Below, in pieces: positions 25,806 to 35,643 of a DNA stretch of 64,000 nucleotides (position 1 is the stretch's first letter; each line of letters begins with the position of its first letter). The notes beneath the pieces were generated by a model that had not been told where the DNA came from, made no database searches, and worked only from the letters and a program-made list of their open reading frames with translations. The position numbers were made by a program, and so were the translations under genes. The DNA is from Collinsella sp. AF23-4AC (lineage in GTDB: Bacteria > Actinomycetota > Coriobacteriia > Coriobacteriales > Coriobacteriaceae), in NCBI RefSeq assembly GCF_003462685.1, contig NZ_QRVE01000005.1, positions 1 through 64,000 on the forward strand. The letters run 5' to 3'.

Positions 25806-28448
25806 ATGTTAGACCGTTTTACCGATCGTGCGCGTAAGGTCATGTCCATGGCCAAGCAAGAGGCGCTCGATCTGCACTCAAATAAGGTGGGCACCGAGCA
25901 CCTGCTGCTCGCGCTCGCTAAGGAGGACGAGGGTATTGCCGCCGAGGCACTGCGCTCGCTCGATATCTCCTACGATGACATCATGGATACCCTCAAAGAG
26001 GTCCAGACCACGGTTCCCGAGCCCAGCGAGGAGACCGAGGCTGCCAAGCTCGCCTTTACGCCGCTCGTCATCAGCGTGATGGAGCGCTCCTTCCGCGTGG
26101 CACGCGAGAACAACCAGACCTACGTTTCGACCGAGCACTTGCTGATCGGCATCGTCGAAGAGGGAAACGGCATGGCCATGGACATCCTCATGCGCCTGGG
26201 CGTGTCGTCTGCCTCCATCAAAAAGGCTATCGAGAAACTCACTGCCAAGGACCAGGATAAGAAGCGTCCGCTCGCCGGTGCCGGTGCTGGTCGTCCCGGT
26301 GCGGGCCTGCCGTTCTTTAGCGGCTCGGATGCCTCTCAGCAAAAGGGGAGCGGCACCGACACGCTCAAGCAGTTCGCCACCAACCTCACGCAAAAGGCGC
26401 GCGACGGCGAGCTCGATCCCGTGATTGGCCGCGAAAAGGAAGTCCAGCGTATGATGGAGATCCTTTCGCGCCGCACCAAGAACAACCCGCTTATCCTGGG
26501 CGATCCCGGCGTGGGCAAGACGGCCATCGTCGAGGGCCTGGCGCAACAGATTGCTGCTGGCAATGTGCCCGAGAATCTTATGAACCAGAATATCTGGACG
26601 CTCGATCTGCCGGGTCTTGTCGCGGGTGCCAAGTATCGCGGTGAGTTTGAGGAGCGCCTCAAGAACGTGATCCAGGAGGCGACCGAAGCCGATGACGTCA
26701 TCTTGTTTATCGACGAGATGCACACCATCATCGGTGCCGGTTCTGCCGAGGGTTCTATCGATGCGAGCTCTATGCTCAAGCCAGTGCTCGCACGCGGTGC
26801 TTTCCAGATCATCGGCGCCACCACGGCCGAGGAGTTCCGTAAGTACCTCACCAAGGATCCGGCCTTTGAGCGTCGCTTCCAGACCATTGATGTCGAGGAG
26901 CCGAGCGTCGAGGACACGGTCAAGATCCTGACCGCGCTCAAGCCGCGCTACGAGGAGCACCACCATGTGCGCTATACGCAGGGTGCTATCGAGGCCGCCG
27001 CGAACCTTTCCAACCGCTACATCCAGGATCGCTTCCTGCCCGATAAGGCCATCGACCTCATCGACGAGGCCGGTGCCCGCGCTCGCATCGCCGCGAATCG
27101 CGCGCCCGAGCCGGTGCGCGAGGCCGAGCATCGTATAGAGGAGCTCAAGGCCGCCGCGCAGGAGGCCACCGAGAGCGATGACATGAACAAGGCCGCCGAG
27201 ATCACCGGGCAGCAGAAGGCCGCCGAGATTGAACTCGCCGAAGCCAAGGCCGCCTGGACCGCCGAGCTCGACGCCAGCCCGCTCACCATCGACGTGAGTC
27301 AGATTGCCGACATCGTGTCCGTGACCTCTGGCGTGCCGGTTTCCTCGCTCACCGAGAGCGAGAGCCGGCGCCTGCTGCAGACCGAAAGCGTGCTCAAGAC
27401 GCGCATCATCGGTCAGGACGAGGCAGTCGAGGCCGTCGCCAAGGCCGTGCGCCGCAGCCGTTCGCCGCTCAAGGACCCGCGTCGCCCCGGCGGCAGCTTT
27501 ATCTTCCTGGGTCCCACCGGCACAGGCAAGACCGAGCTCGCCAAGACGCTCGCCGAGTACCTCTTTGGTAGCAAGGACGCGCTCATCAGCTTCGACATGT
27601 CGGAGTTCGGCAGCGAGTTCGAGGTCTCCAAGCTCATCGGTAGCCCTCCGGGTTACGTGGGTCACGACGAGGGCGGTCAGCTTACCAAGGCCGTTCGTCG
27701 TCACCCGTATTCGGTCGTGCTGTTCGACGAGATCGAGAAGGCGCACCCCGACATCTTCAACATCCTGCTGCAGGTGCTGGAGGAGGGCCGCCTGACTGAT
27801 AGTCAGGGCAAGACGGTCGACTTCCGCAATACCGTGATCATCATGACGTCCAACGTGGGCGCCCGCGAGATCGCGCAGGATGCGAGCGTCGGCTTTGGCA
27901 CCACCGGCGAGCAGGGCCTCACCTCGAGTGAGATCAAGGGTCGTGCGATGGGCGAGCTCAAGCGCCTGTTCCGCCCCGAACTGCTCAACCGTATCGACGA
28001 TATTGTGGTGTTCCAGAAGCTCTCGGGCGAGAACCTGACTAAGATTGCGCACCTGCTGGTGGACGACCTACGTCAGCGTTTGATTGCCAACGGCATGAAC
28101 ATCAAGCTCACCGATGCGGCCTATGACAAGATCGTGGCCGAGGGCACCGACCTCACCAACGGTGCGCGTCCGCTGCGCCGTGCTATTCAAAAGCTCATCG
28201 AGGACCCGCTATCCGAGGAGCTGCTGGCCGGCGAGTGGGGCGAGGGCGATACCGTCCTGTGCGACGTGGCCGACGGCAAGTTTGTCTTTAGCCACGGCGC
28301 GGGCGAGATCCCGGCACCGCGTCCGGCGGGCACGCTCGGTGGCGATACCGCCCCGGCAGCACCGCACACCGGCAACGCTGCTCCTGTGGGAGGCGGCGTG
28401 ACCTCGGGCCCCGGCGGCATGATGCAAGCCGGCTCTGGTGCGCTGTAG
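25806..28448 (+). CDS. clpC: ATP-dependent Clp protease ATP-binding subunit ClpC
   Basis: ClpC is a hexameric AAA+ unfoldase that feeds ClpP. The 880-residue protein has two Clp N repeats (about residues 1-145), AAA-1 with Walker A GDPGVGKT and Walker B LFIDEMHT, a short UVR-type linker near 440-480, and AAA-2 with GPTGTGKTE and [27 protein letters not shown] and the [10 protein letters not shown] motif follow. The last about 50 residues are a Gly/Pro/Ala-rich tail. I start at ATG 25806 after AGAGGAA. An upstream in-frame ATG (25728) would overlap the promoter and leader hairpin. Confidence 0.95.
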   Translation: MLDRFTDRARKVMSMAKQEALDLHSNKVGTEHLLLALAKEDEGIAAEALRSLDISYDDIMDTLKEVQTTVPEPSEETEAAKLAFTPLVISVMERSFRVARENNQTYVSTEHLLIGIVEEGNGMAMDILMRLGVSSASIKKAIEKLTAKDQDKKRPLAGAGAGRPGAGLPFFSGSDASQQKGSGTDTLKQFATNLTQKARDGELDPVIGREKEVQRMMEILSRRTKNNPLILGDPGVGKTAIVEGLAQQIAAGNVPENLMNQNIWTLDLPGLVAGAKYRGEFEERLKNVIQEATEADDVILFIDEMHTIIGAGSAEGSIDASSMLKPVLARGAFQIIGATTAEEFRKYLTKDPAFERRFQTIDVEEPSVEDTVKILTALKPRYEEHHHVRYTQGAIEAAANLSNRYIQDRFLPDKAIDLIDEAGARARIAANRAPEPVREAEHRIEELKAAAQEATESDDMNKAAEITGQQKAAEIELAEAKAAWTAELDASPLTIDVSQIADIVSVTSGVPVSSLTESESRRLLQTESVLKTRIIGQDEAVEAVAKAVRRSRSPLKDPRRPGGSFIFLGPTGTGKTELAKTLAEYLFGSKDALISFDMSEFGSEFEVSKLIGSPPGYVGHDEGGQLTKAVRRHPYSVVLFDEIEKAHPDIFNILLQVLEEGRLTDSQGKTVDFRNTVIIMTSNVGAREIAQDASVGFGTTGEQGLTSSEIKGRAMGELKRLFRPELLNRIDDIVVFQKLSGENLTKIAHLLVDDLRQRLIANGMNIKLTDAAYDKIVAEGTDLTNGARPLRRAIQKLIEDPLSEELLAGEWGEGDTVLCDVADGKFVFSHGAGEIPAPRPAGTLGGDTAPAAPHTGNAAPVGGGVTSGPGGMMQAGSGAL

Positions 28449-28471
28449 GGATTAAACATACCTTGTATAAC

Positions 28472-28506
28472 GGGGGCGTTTCCGATAAGGAAGCGCCCTC
28501 ATTTCT
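28472..28506 (+). terminator. Terminator after clpC
   Basis: GGGCGTTTCC and GGAAGCGCCC form a 10-base stem, followed by a short T-containing stretch (TCATTTCT). Confidence 0.82.
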
Positions 28507-28530
28507 ATTGAAATGCGCTTCAATCTGCCG

Positions 28531-28561
28531 TGCTATACTAAAATCGAGATATAGTATAGCA
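28531..28561 (+). promoter_or_regulatory. Palindromic operator over the toxin-antitoxin promoter
   Basis: TGCTATACTA and TAGTATAGCA are perfect 10-base inverted arms separated by 11 bases. The left arm contains TATACT, a good -10 hexamer. Autorepression by the RelB/DinJ-type antitoxin is the expected mechanism. Confidence 0.7.
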
Positions 28562-28572
28562 AAGGAGCTGAT

Positions 28573-28932
28573 ATGCCTACGTCAATACTCGACACGCGGC
28601 CAGTTCAGATGAACGTGCGTATAGATCGCCAGCTCAAAGAGGCGGGAGACGCCGTCCTGACTCATATTGGCATGACGCCGTCACAAGCCGTTCGGACACT
28701 TTGGGAGTATCTGGTCGTTAACGGACGCATGCCCTCGAAGGGAGACGCGGCGGCTCCGGTTTCTGACGGAGTGGAGCCCCGGCGCATGGAGTCAAGGGCC
28801 GCGCAAGGCAGCCATATCGTTCGCGATTCGTGCCTCAAATACGGCATCCCCATCCCTGAGTTCTCGGGAGACTATGACGACCTCTATGAGGAGGCCATGG
28901 CGGAGCGCTATCCCGAGTGGGTGGAACTATGA
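28573..28932 (+). CDS. RelB/DinJ-family antitoxin
   Basis: This 119-residue protein has the ribbon-helix-helix core of the DinJ family near its start: VQMNVRIDRQLKEAGDAVL, then GMTPSQAVRTLWEYLVVNGRMP. The C-terminal half is acidic and likely unstructured until toxin binding. AAAGGAG precedes the ATG, and the promoter carries a palindromic operator. It overlaps the toxin gene by 4 bases. The DinJ-type antitoxin is usually paired with YafQ/RelE toxins; here the partner is a PIN protein. Confidence 0.85.
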   Translation: MPTSILDTRPVQMNVRIDRQLKEAGDAVLTHIGMTPSQAVRTLWEYLVVNGRMPSKGDAAAPVSDGVEPRRMESRAAQGSHIVRDSCLKYGIPIPEFSGDYDDLYEEAMAERYPEWVEL

Positions 28933-29450
28933 GCACAGAAGGCGTCCTCAAGCTGTTAATCGATACCAACGTATGGATGGATTATTTTTCTGGCAGGTCC
29001 GACCGTACGGCAAATGTCGTCCATCTGATCGAGATTGCCGACGTCTCGGAGCGGATTGCCCTGTTTGCCTCGTCGCTTTCGGTCAAAGACGTTTCATATC
29101 TTGTCTCGGCGGCAATCAAGCAGGAGTGCCGAAGAAAGACTGGCTCACTGAGCGATAACGCCATTGCGGCGGCAGACGAAACGGCCTGGGCATGCGTTCG
29201 ACAGATGCGCGAGCTAGCCCTCATCGCCCCGGTCGGTGCAGACGAGGTCTTCGACTCCTTTGTGTTCAAGTACCACCACAATGACTTTGAGGACGACCTG
29301 ATGCTGGGCGTCGCCAATCGCATTGATGCCGATTACGTCGTGACGGAGGACAAGAATCTTATTAAACATACCAATGGTGTATGCATTAATGTTCAACAGG
29401 CGTTGAGGTTGGTTGGGGGGTCCAACGTTCCCTCTGCACGGCTCGTCTAG
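28929..29450 (+). CDS. PIN-domain ribonuclease toxin
   Basis: The 173-residue protein has the PIN acidic residues in LLIDTNVWMDYF (first Asp), SVKDVSYL (middle acid) and DFEDDLMLGVA followed by DADYVVTED (C-terminal acids). PIN toxins cleave RNA, often tRNA, using a metal ion. The start ATG overlaps the antitoxin stop (ATGA), so the two are co-translated. Substrate unknown. Confidence 0.85.
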   Translation: MSTEGVLKLLIDTNVWMDYFSGRSDRTANVVHLIEIADVSERIALFASSLSVKDVSYLVSAAIKQECRRKTGSLSDNAIAAADETAWACVRQMRELALIAPVGADEVFDSFVFKYHHNDFEDDLMLGVANRIDADYVVTEDKNLIKHTNGVCINVQQALRLVGGSNVPSARLV

Positions 29451-29598
29451 CTTGCTTTACCTTGATAAAGTGGCGTTTCCTCACCGTTAGCCGATGATGC
29501 AAGGGCGCTCGGCGTTTTCGACTGGTTTATGCACGCAAAGTCTGGGAATATACAAGTCGCATGTCTTACTGTCTAACCAGTTGCGCCAAGGAGGCACC

Positions 29599-31056
29599 AT
29601 GGACTACAAGATTACCGGCTACGAGCCCGCCCAGCTGTTCCATTTCTTTGAGGAGGTCAGCGCGATCCCCCGTGGGTCTGGCAACGAGAAGGGCATCAGC
29701 GATTTCCTGGTTGCGTTTGCCAAGGAGCGCGGCCTCGATGTGTACCAGGACGAGGTCTACAACGTCATCATTCGCAAGCCCGCATCTGCCGGTGCCGAGA
29801 ATACCCCGACCGTGATGCTGCAGGGCCATATCGACATGGTTTGCGACAAGTTGGGCTCCGTTGAGCACGACTTTACGACCGACGGTATCGACCTGGTCGT
29901 CAAGGACGGCGTCCTCACCGCTAATGGCACCACTCTGGGCGCCGACAACGGTATCGCCGTCGCTCTGATGCTTACCGTGCTCAACGATGATTCGATTGCC
30001 CATCCGGCTCTCGAGTGTGTGTTCACCACCGACGAGGAGACTGGCCTGGTCGGCGCCGAGACGCTCGACAAGTCCCAGATTAGCGCCCGTACCATGATTA
30101 ACCTTGACTCCGAGGAAGAGGGCGTTGCCACCGTCAGCTGCGCCGGCGGCGTCGTCGTTACCTACACCTGCCCGATCGCGCGCGAGCACAAGACCGGTAG
30201 CACTCTCACGCTCGACATCTCCGGCCTGCTGGGCGGTCACTCCGGCTCCGACATCAACCTGGAGCGCGGCAACGGCAACCTCATCATGGCCCGCATCATC
30301 GACCGCCTGATGGTCGCCGGCGAGCCCGCCATCGTCAGCTTTAACGGCGGCACTAAGGACAACGCCATCAACCGTGAGTGCAAGGCCGAGCTGGTTTACG
30401 CCGACCACGCTGCCGCCGAGGCAGCGGCCGAGATCGCAAAGGGCATCATCGCCGACGTCACTGCCGAGCTCGAGGTCTTCGACCCCGGCTTTACCTGCAC
30501 TGTCGAGATCGCCGACAACGCCGAGGTCGAGGCCATGGACGAGAAGTCCGCGCTTGCCCTCATCCGCGCCCTGCGTCTTGCCCCCAACGGCGTGATCCGC
30601 CGCAACGTCGCCACCGACGGCTCCGTCGAGGTTTCCTCCAACATCGGCGTGGTCGCCACTTCTGACGACGAGGTCAAGATCATGCTGTCCCCGCGCTCTT
30701 CGATCACCTCGCTGCAGAACGAGTTCAAGGATCGTCTGCAGACGCTTGCCGATGTCCTGGGCTTCGACGCCAAGTTTGAGTTCGAGTATCCCGGCTGGAG
30801 CTATGCCGAGCATTCGCCGGTCCGCGACGTCTTTGTCGAGAGCTATCGCGAGCTCTTTGGCTCCGAGCTGCGCATCGAGTCCATTCACGCCGGCCTTGAG
30901 TGCGGCCTGTTTGCCGAGGCCCTGCACGGCCTGGACGCTATCGCCGTGGGCCCGACGCTCTCCGATGTCCACACCCCGGACGAGAGCATGGAGCTCGCTT
31001 CTGCCGAGCGCTTCTACGAGCTGCTCATCGACGTCCTCAAGCGCCTCGCTGCGTAA
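29599..31056 (+). CDS. pepD: Aminoacyl-histidine dipeptidase (PepD, M20 family)
   Basis: PepD is a zinc dipeptidase with broad preference for Xaa-His dipeptides. The 485-residue protein has M20 motifs: GHIDMV with the first zinc ligand and catalytic Asp, LGADNGIAVA, and TDEETGLVGAE with the base Glu pair. The central HSGSD motif and HAGLECG near the C-terminus follow. AGGAGG precedes ATG 29599. The gap upstream (29451-29598) contains no gene. Confidence 0.92.
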   Translation: MDYKITGYEPAQLFHFFEEVSAIPRGSGNEKGISDFLVAFAKERGLDVYQDEVYNVIIRKPASAGAENTPTVMLQGHIDMVCDKLGSVEHDFTTDGIDLVVKDGVLTANGTTLGADNGIAVALMLTVLNDDSIAHPALECVFTTDEETGLVGAETLDKSQISARTMINLDSEEEGVATVSCAGGVVVTYTCPIAREHKTGSTLTLDISGLLGGHSGSDINLERGNGNLIMARIIDRLMVAGEPAIVSFNGGTKDNAINRECKAELVYADHAAAEAAAEIAKGIIADVTAELEVFDPGFTCTVEIADNAEVEAMDEKSALALIRALRLAPNGVIRRNVATDGSVEVSSNIGVVATSDDEVKIMLSPRSSITSLQNEFKDRLQTLADVLGFDAKFEFEYPGWSYAEHSPVRDVFVESYRELFGSELRIESIHAGLECGLFAEALHGLDAIAVGPTLSDVHTPDESMELASAERFYELLIDVLKRLAA

Positions 31057-31111
31057 AGGTTGCGCTGGCAGCAGTCCGAGCCACGTGCTAGCGGATTGTA
31101 GATGACATTAT

Positions 31112-31158
31112 GAGAGGGGGCACCCGAGCTTTTGCGATGGGTGCCCCCTCTCTTCTTT
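31112..31158. terminator. Bidirectional terminator between pepD and hipA
   Basis: GAGAGGGGGCACCC and GGGTGCCCCCTCTC form a perfect 14-base stem, with TTCTTTT on the plus side. It separates converging transcripts. Confidence 0.88.
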
Positions 31159-31182
31159 TGGGAAATGTGAAATTGCGGCCAC

Positions 31183-32487
31183 CTAGCCCATATCCGCCTT
31201 GATGAGGTCGAGGGTGCGCTGGCAGTTTTCGCGGACGGGGCCGAGCATATGCTCGCGCAGGTCCGCCATGCCGGGCAGGTCGGCGTATTCGTCCATGACC
31301 TCTTCCATGCAAATGGGTACCTCGTAGGCGAGGTCCATCATGGTCGCAAAGCAAAACTTCTCGGATAGCCCGGCATCGGTGAGCGTCGCCTCCAGCGCGG
31401 GGTCGCCCATACCGTGGTATCGGCGGATAGCGCCTGGACCGATGCGCCCCACACGATTTTCGCCGCCAACGCTCATGGCAAGGCGCGCCCGGCGGCGCAT
31501 GCGCTCGTATGCCAGCCCCGATGCGACATCGTACATGGGGGCGAGCGCCGCGTTTGTGCCTTTGCCAAGGATGAGCGAGTAGTTTTTAGCGTGTGCGTCA
31601 GGCGCTCCGATAATGGCGTTATAGAACAACATATAGGTAAAAAGCACAAGATTCATGTGGTGGGGGACTGTTTTAATCAGTCGTTCTTGGATGTCTCGTG
31701 TAGTTGGTCCTCCGTCGGCGGTGTATTTCTGGCTTGGCAATACACCGAGCGCCTGGCAAAAGTCCTCCTGATGCAGCCTTTCGATATTTCCGCTGCTATT
31801 GACCATTCTGTCGTACCGTTCAACGACGAGCGCGGCTTCGTCTTCAAATGTGCAATAGGAGACGTTGGCAGTTGGAATGCCAGCACGCCGAGCTGTTTTC
31901 ATGCAGACGAATTCGTTTAAGGCCTGATGTTTGAACCCAACGACACCATTTTTGAAGATATGGGTAGTGGGGGATGACCCTAGACATTCGCACCATTGGC
32001 CGTCATGCCAAGCTAGTGCAAATTTGCCTTGGTTGCCGCCCAGGGACCAGCTTTCGTTGGAGCCCATCCATGTCTCTCTTTCGTCATCGCGAATTGATTT
32101 GAGCTTGTGAGCGATTTGAGAATTGGTAAGCGGGCGGTATGCCGAGACCCTGCCGCGGGCGGCGTCTAATTGATCGGCTCGACAAAACTGAACGGCCCCC
32201 GCGCAGTCAAGACCGATATGGCACAAGAGGGCGACGGGGTTGTTGGATGCAACGTCATGCTCGGCGGCAATAGCGCGACGCTGTTCTTGACTGTCGGGCA
32301 AAAGGCCAAATAGGAACGGGCGGACGATGTTATGGCCATACGTGCGATTGGAAAGCGGCATTGTTAGCGATAGCGGTGCTCCGCGATAGGTTGGGGCGTA
32401 TACAAAGCTGCAGAGTCCATGCTTGTCTAGCCGGAGAGTGCCGGCGATTTCGCCACAAATGAGGGTCGCAAGCTCCATCTCTGCCAT
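31183..32487 (-). CDS. hipA: HipA-family serine/threonine kinase toxin
   Basis: HipA phosphorylates glutamyl-tRNA synthetase in Escherichia coli, blocking growth; relatives may target other proteins. The 434-residue protein has an N-terminal HipA domain (SLTMPLSNRTYG, LFGLLPDS), and the kinase core with GAPDAHAKNYSL (catalytic Asp and metal-binding Asn) and APMYDVASGLAY (DFG-like Asp). It follows hipB directly, with no base between stop and start. The middle of the gene is visibly less GC-rich than its neighbours, which suggests acquisition by transfer. Confidence 0.9.
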   Translation of the reverse strand: MAEMELATLICGEIAGTLRLDKHGLCSFVYAPTYRGAPLSLTMPLSNRTYGHNIVRPFLFGLLPDSQEQRRAIAAEHDVASNNPVALLCHIGLDCAGAVQFCRADQLDAARGRVSAYRPLTNSQIAHKLKSIRDDERETWMGSNESWSLGGNQGKFALAWHDGQWCECLGSSPTTHIFKNGVVGFKHQALNEFVCMKTARRAGIPTANVSYCTFEDEAALVVERYDRMVNSSGNIERLHQEDFCQALGVLPSQKYTADGGPTTRDIQERLIKTVPHHMNLVLFTYMLFYNAIIGAPDAHAKNYSLILGKGTNAALAPMYDVASGLAYERMRRRARLAMSVGGENRVGRIGPGAIRRYHGMGDPALEATLTDAGLSEKFCFATMMDLAYEVPICMEEVMDEYADLPGMADLREHMLGPVRENCQRTLDLIKADMG

Positions 32488-32919
32488 TTATTTCACAACC
32501 TTACAGCCAAAGGAGAGGTCTGAAGTGCCGGAAAGGCCTTGCTCGACTGCGATTTGGGCCAGCAGGGCACCATAGGAAGATGGCGTTCCTTGTCGGGCGG
32601 GTCGTCTGCCTACGCTTGGCTTTAGCAGGGCATTCGAGTTCACGATAGGGAGGTCCGCTATCGTCGTCGGATGTTCGGAGGGCGATGCGATGGAGTCGTT
32701 ATCGCTTTGCGCAAAGAGACCTATGCCGAGTGCGTTAAAAACGGTCAGCAACTTGTCGAGCCGAATACCCGTGGCGTCGCCCAGCTCGAGCGATGCGAGC
32801 AGGCGCTCCGAAACACCGGCCTTTTTGGCGAGGGCGGCACGGGTGAGACCCTGAGCCTCGCGTGCCTGGCGCACGTAGATGCCAGCTTGGCGCGGTGTGG
32901 TGATGGGAAAGGTATCCAC
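32488..32919 (-). CDS. hipB: HipB-like antitoxin, helix-turn-helix
   Basis: The 143-residue protein has a Cro/CI-type helix-turn-helix at about residues 10-70 (IYVRQAREAQGLTRAALAKKAGVSERLLASLE) and an extended C-terminal tail of about 60 residues absent in the small Escherichia coli HipB. It binds DNA to repress the operon and neutralises HipA. AGGAGAT precedes the start. A perfect 16-base palindrome lies 15 bases upstream. Confidence 0.88.
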   Translation of the reverse strand: MDTFPITTPRQAGIYVRQAREAQGLTRAALAKKAGVSERLLASLELGDATGIRLDKLLTVFNALGIGLFAQSDNDSIASPSEHPTTIADLPIVNSNALLKPSVGRRPARQGTPSSYGALLAQIAVEQGLSGTSDLSFGCKVVK

Positions 32920-32933
32920 GGCGATCTCCTAAC

Positions 32934-32976
32934 GTGCAGACTTTTGCATATCAGTATGACATGCAAAAGTCTGCAC
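32934..32976 (-). promoter_or_regulatory. hipBA operator palindrome
   Basis: GTGCAGACTTTTGCAT at 32934-32949 and ATGCAAAAGTCTGCAC at 32961-32976 are perfect inverted arms separated by 11 bases. The position immediately upstream of hipB indicates an autoregulatory site. Confidence 0.8.
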
Positions 32977-32979
32977 GAA

Positions 32980-33011
32980 AAGGCCTCATGCAAAACTCTG
33001 CATGAGGCCTT
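32980..33011 (-). terminator. Terminator of mntP, sharing the hipB operator half-site
   Basis: AAGGCCTCATGCA and TGCATGAGGCCTT form a 13-base stem, followed on the minus strand by TTTT. It contains ATGCAAAACTCTGCATGA, nearly identical to the operator half ATGCAAAAGTCTGCACGA. Confidence 0.78.
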
Positions 33012-33047
33012 GTGCTGGCGTTGAGTTTTGAGCGATTGTGTTTGGCG

Positions 33048-33626
33048 CTACAGCGCCAAAATCCCCAGATGCTCAAGCAAGATCTTAAGCCCGATGAGGA
33101 TGAGCACAACGCCGCCGACGATGGTGGCGGGTTTTTCGTAACGCGCGCCAAAGGTGTGGCCGATCGCTACGCCGGCGACGGAGAAGATAAACGTTGTGAC
33201 GCCGATAAGCGATACCGCGGGAACGATATCGACCGAGAGCGCCGCAAACGAGATGCCCACGGCGAGCGCGTCAATCGAGATGGCAATGGCGAGAATCAGG
33301 TATTCTGCCAGGTCAATCTTCTCGGCATTCTTGTTGTCGCCCTCATCTTCGTCTTCGGTAAAGGCTTCCCACAGCATTTTGCCGCCAATAAAGGCCAAAA
33401 GGATGAAGGCGATCCAATGGTCGATGGGCCCGATGATGCCCATGAACTGGCTGCCGAGTGCCCAACCGATTACGGGCATGCCGGCCTGAAACCCGCCAAA
33501 GAACAGGCCGAGCACAACGGCGACTTTAAGGTTGATCTTTTTCATGCCGAGACCCTTGCAGATGGAAACGGCAAAGGCGTCCATCGAAAGGCCAACGGCG
33601 AGCAGCACGAGCTCTGCGAGTCCCAT
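33048..33626 (-). CDS. mntP: Manganese efflux pump MntP
   Basis: MntP exports Mn(II). The 192-residue protein has six hydrophobic helices and the paired acidic motifs LSMDAFAVSICKG (helix 1) and SIDALAVGISFA (helix 4) typical of the family. An acidic loop (EDEDEGDNKN) lies between the halves. GAGGGAG precedes the start. The leader contains GGGAGTAG but not enough conserved sequence for me to call a manganese riboswitch. Confidence 0.92.
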   Translation of the reverse strand: MGLAELVLLAVGLSMDAFAVSICKGLGMKKINLKVAVVLGLFFGGFQAGMPVIGWALGSQFMGIIGPIDHWIAFILLAFIGGKMLWEAFTEDEDEGDNKNAEKIDLAEYLILAIAISIDALAVGISFAALSVDIVPAVSLIGVTTFIFSVAGVAIGHTFGARYEKPATIVGGVVLILIGLKILLEHLGILAL

Positions 33627-33847
33627 AGTCTGGCTCCCTCTCTGCGGGCGAACCCGATTACACGACTACTCCCTCATTTATATGAGACCCGATGCTACCA
33701 CATGAGCAGTCAAAGGAGCCCCGTCCCAAATGAGCTACCTAAGCTGTGTTCGCTCATTCTGTAAGCATCGTATTTCGCAAGCGTCACAGGGGCAAACCGT
33801 GAGAAACTTATTGGCGTTTATGGAGCGTATACGATGGGAGCGATGCC

Positions 33848-34915
33848 TTGGATAAGAACGAGCTGCAAAAGCGTATGGAACAGGCCATTCGCCTGACGGC
33901 ACCTGGTCAGCCGATCCGCACCGCCCTCGACATGATCATCGCCGGTCACCTGGGTGCCCTTATCTGCGTCGGCGACACCGAAAACGTGCTCGCTGCTGGT
34001 AACGACGGCTTCCCGCTCAACATTTCGTTTACCTCGAACCGCCTGTTCGAGCTTTCCAAGATGGACGGCGCCATCGTCATCGATGGCGACCTCACCCAGA
34101 TCCTGCGCGCCAACTTTCACCTCAATCCCGATCCCTCGCTCGCCACGAGTGAGACGGGCATGCGTCACCGTACTGCCGCTCGCATGTCGGTGCTCACCGA
34201 TGCCATCGTGATCTCGGTCTCGGCCCGTCGTGCCGTCGTCAACGTGTACGTTCACGGCAAGAGTTACGAGATCCAGCCCGTCACCACCATCATGAGCTCG
34301 GTCAACCAGCTCGTTGCCACGCTTCAGACCACCCGTCAGTCGCTCGACCGCTCCCTGCTGCGTCTGACGGCCCTCGAGCTCGACGACTACGTTACGCTCG
34401 CCGACATTACCGGTATTTTCTCGAGCTTCGAGATCATGCAGCAGGCAAAGACTGAGCTTAAGGATTGCATTGTCAAGCTGGGCAACCAGGGCAAGCTCGT
34501 GCAGATGCAGCTCGAGCAGCTCGCCGGCTCCAGCATGGATACCGAATACGACCTGATGATCCGCGACTACGCGAGTGATTCCTCCGAGGCAAACGCCGAG
34601 AAGATCCGCGCCGAGCTGAGCCGCATGACGCCTAAGGACCTGTCCGACCCGCAGCACGTGGCGGCAGTTCTGGGCTATGACGACCTGGACGAGGATTCCG
34701 TCATGACGCCGCTGGGCTTGCGCACGCTTTCGCGCGTGTCCGTCGTGCGCGACGGCGTGGCCGAGAAGATCGTCGACGAGTATGGCTCGCTGCAGGAGCT
34801 CATGGACGACATCAGCGAGGACCCGGAGCGCCTGGGCGACTTTGGCGTCAACAACCCTGCCATTCTTGCGGACTCGCTGTACCGCATGAAGGGCACCAAA
34901 CAGGGGAACGCATAA
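33848..34915 (+). CDS. disA: DNA integrity scanning protein DisA (diadenylate cyclase)
   Basis: DisA makes the second messenger c-di-AMP and pauses on branched DNA. The 355-residue protein has the DAC domain (about 1-150) with catalytic DGAIVIDGD and RHRTAAR motifs, a central helical spine, and a C-terminal helix-hairpin-helix DNA-binding region (about 290-350, GLRTLSRV). TTG 33848 is the likely start, preceded by GGGAG at 7 bases. It overlaps ispD by one base and opens the conserved block that runs to rae1. Confidence 0.94.
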   Translation: MDKNELQKRMEQAIRLTAPGQPIRTALDMIIAGHLGALICVGDTENVLAAGNDGFPLNISFTSNRLFELSKMDGAIVIDGDLTQILRANFHLNPDPSLATSETGMRHRTAARMSVLTDAIVISVSARRAVVNVYVHGKSYEIQPVTTIMSSVNQLVATLQTTRQSLDRSLLRLTALELDDYVTLADITGIFSSFEIMQQAKTELKDCIVKLGNQGKLVQMQLEQLAGSSMDTEYDLMIRDYASDSSEANAEKIRAELSRMTPKDLSDPQHVAAVLGYDDLDEDSVMTPLGLRTLSRVSVVRDGVAEKIVDEYGSLQELMDDISEDPERLGDFGVNNPAILADSLYRMKGTKQGNA

Positions 34916-35643
34916 TGGCGCCCGTATGCGCCGTGGTCGTTGCCGGCGGCAGCGGCCAGCGCTTTGGAAATCCCGGCGGCAAGCAGCTCGTTAACGTGGC
35001 GGGCCGTCCGCTCATGAGCTGGTCCATCCGCGCGTTCGATCGTAGCGACAAGGTCGGCCACATCGTCGTGGTTTGCCCTGCCGAGCGCCGTGCCGAGATG
35101 CGCCGCCTGGCCATCGACCCGTTTGACTATGACACGCCCATCAGCTTTGCCGATGCCGGCGATACTCGTCAGGATTCCACCCGCGCCGGCGTGCACGCGG
35201 TGCCGGCGGGTTTCGAATATGTCGCCATTCACGACGGCGCTCGTCCGCTCATCACGACCGAGGCCATCGATCACGCTATTGACGTGCTCGTGAGCGACCG
35301 CGCCCTCGACGGTGTCGTGTGCGGTCAGCCCGCGATCGACACGCTCAAGATCGTCGACGGCGACAATATCGTCGAGACGCCGCCGCGCGAGCTCTATTGG
35401 GCCGCGCAGACGCCGCAGATCTTTAGCGTCGACGCCATGAAGCGCGCCCACACCGCAGCTATCGCCGAGGGCTTTATCGGGACCGACGATTCTTCGCTGG
35501 TCGAGCGCATGGGCGGGCGCGTCCGCTGTGTCCAGAGCCCGCGCGATAACCTTAAGGTGACGGTGCCCGAGGACCTGCGTCCCGTAACCGCGATTCTGCT
35601 TGGCCGCATGGCCGAGGGAGAGGACCTTCCCCATGTTCAGTAA
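34915..35643 (+). CDS. ispD: 2-C-methyl-D-erythritol 4-phosphate cytidylyltransferase
   Basis: IspD joins CTP and methylerythritol phosphate in isoprenoid synthesis. The 242-residue protein has the nucleotide loop VVAGGSGQRFG with the catalytic Arg, GKQLVNVAGRPLM and the VAIHDGARPL motif. The start overlaps the disA stop by one base, and the end overlaps ispF by 11 bases. Confidence 0.95.
   Translation: MAPVCAVVVAGGSGQRFGNPGGKQLVNVAGRPLMSWSIRAFDRSDKVGHIVVVCPAERRAEMRRLAIDPFDYDTPISFADAGDTRQDSTRAGVHAVPAGFEYVAIHDGARPLITTEAIDHAIDVLVSDRALDGVVCGQPAIDTLKIVDGDNIVETPPRELYWAAQTPQIFSVDAMKRAHTAAIAEGFIGTDDSSLVERMGGRVRCVQSPRDNLKVTVPEDLRPVTAILLGRMAEGEDLPHVQ

Noticed and set aside
33627..33680. Manganese (yybP-ykoY) riboswitch before mntP
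   Set aside because: GGGAGTAG is present, but the second conserved half and the right stems are missing in the short leader.
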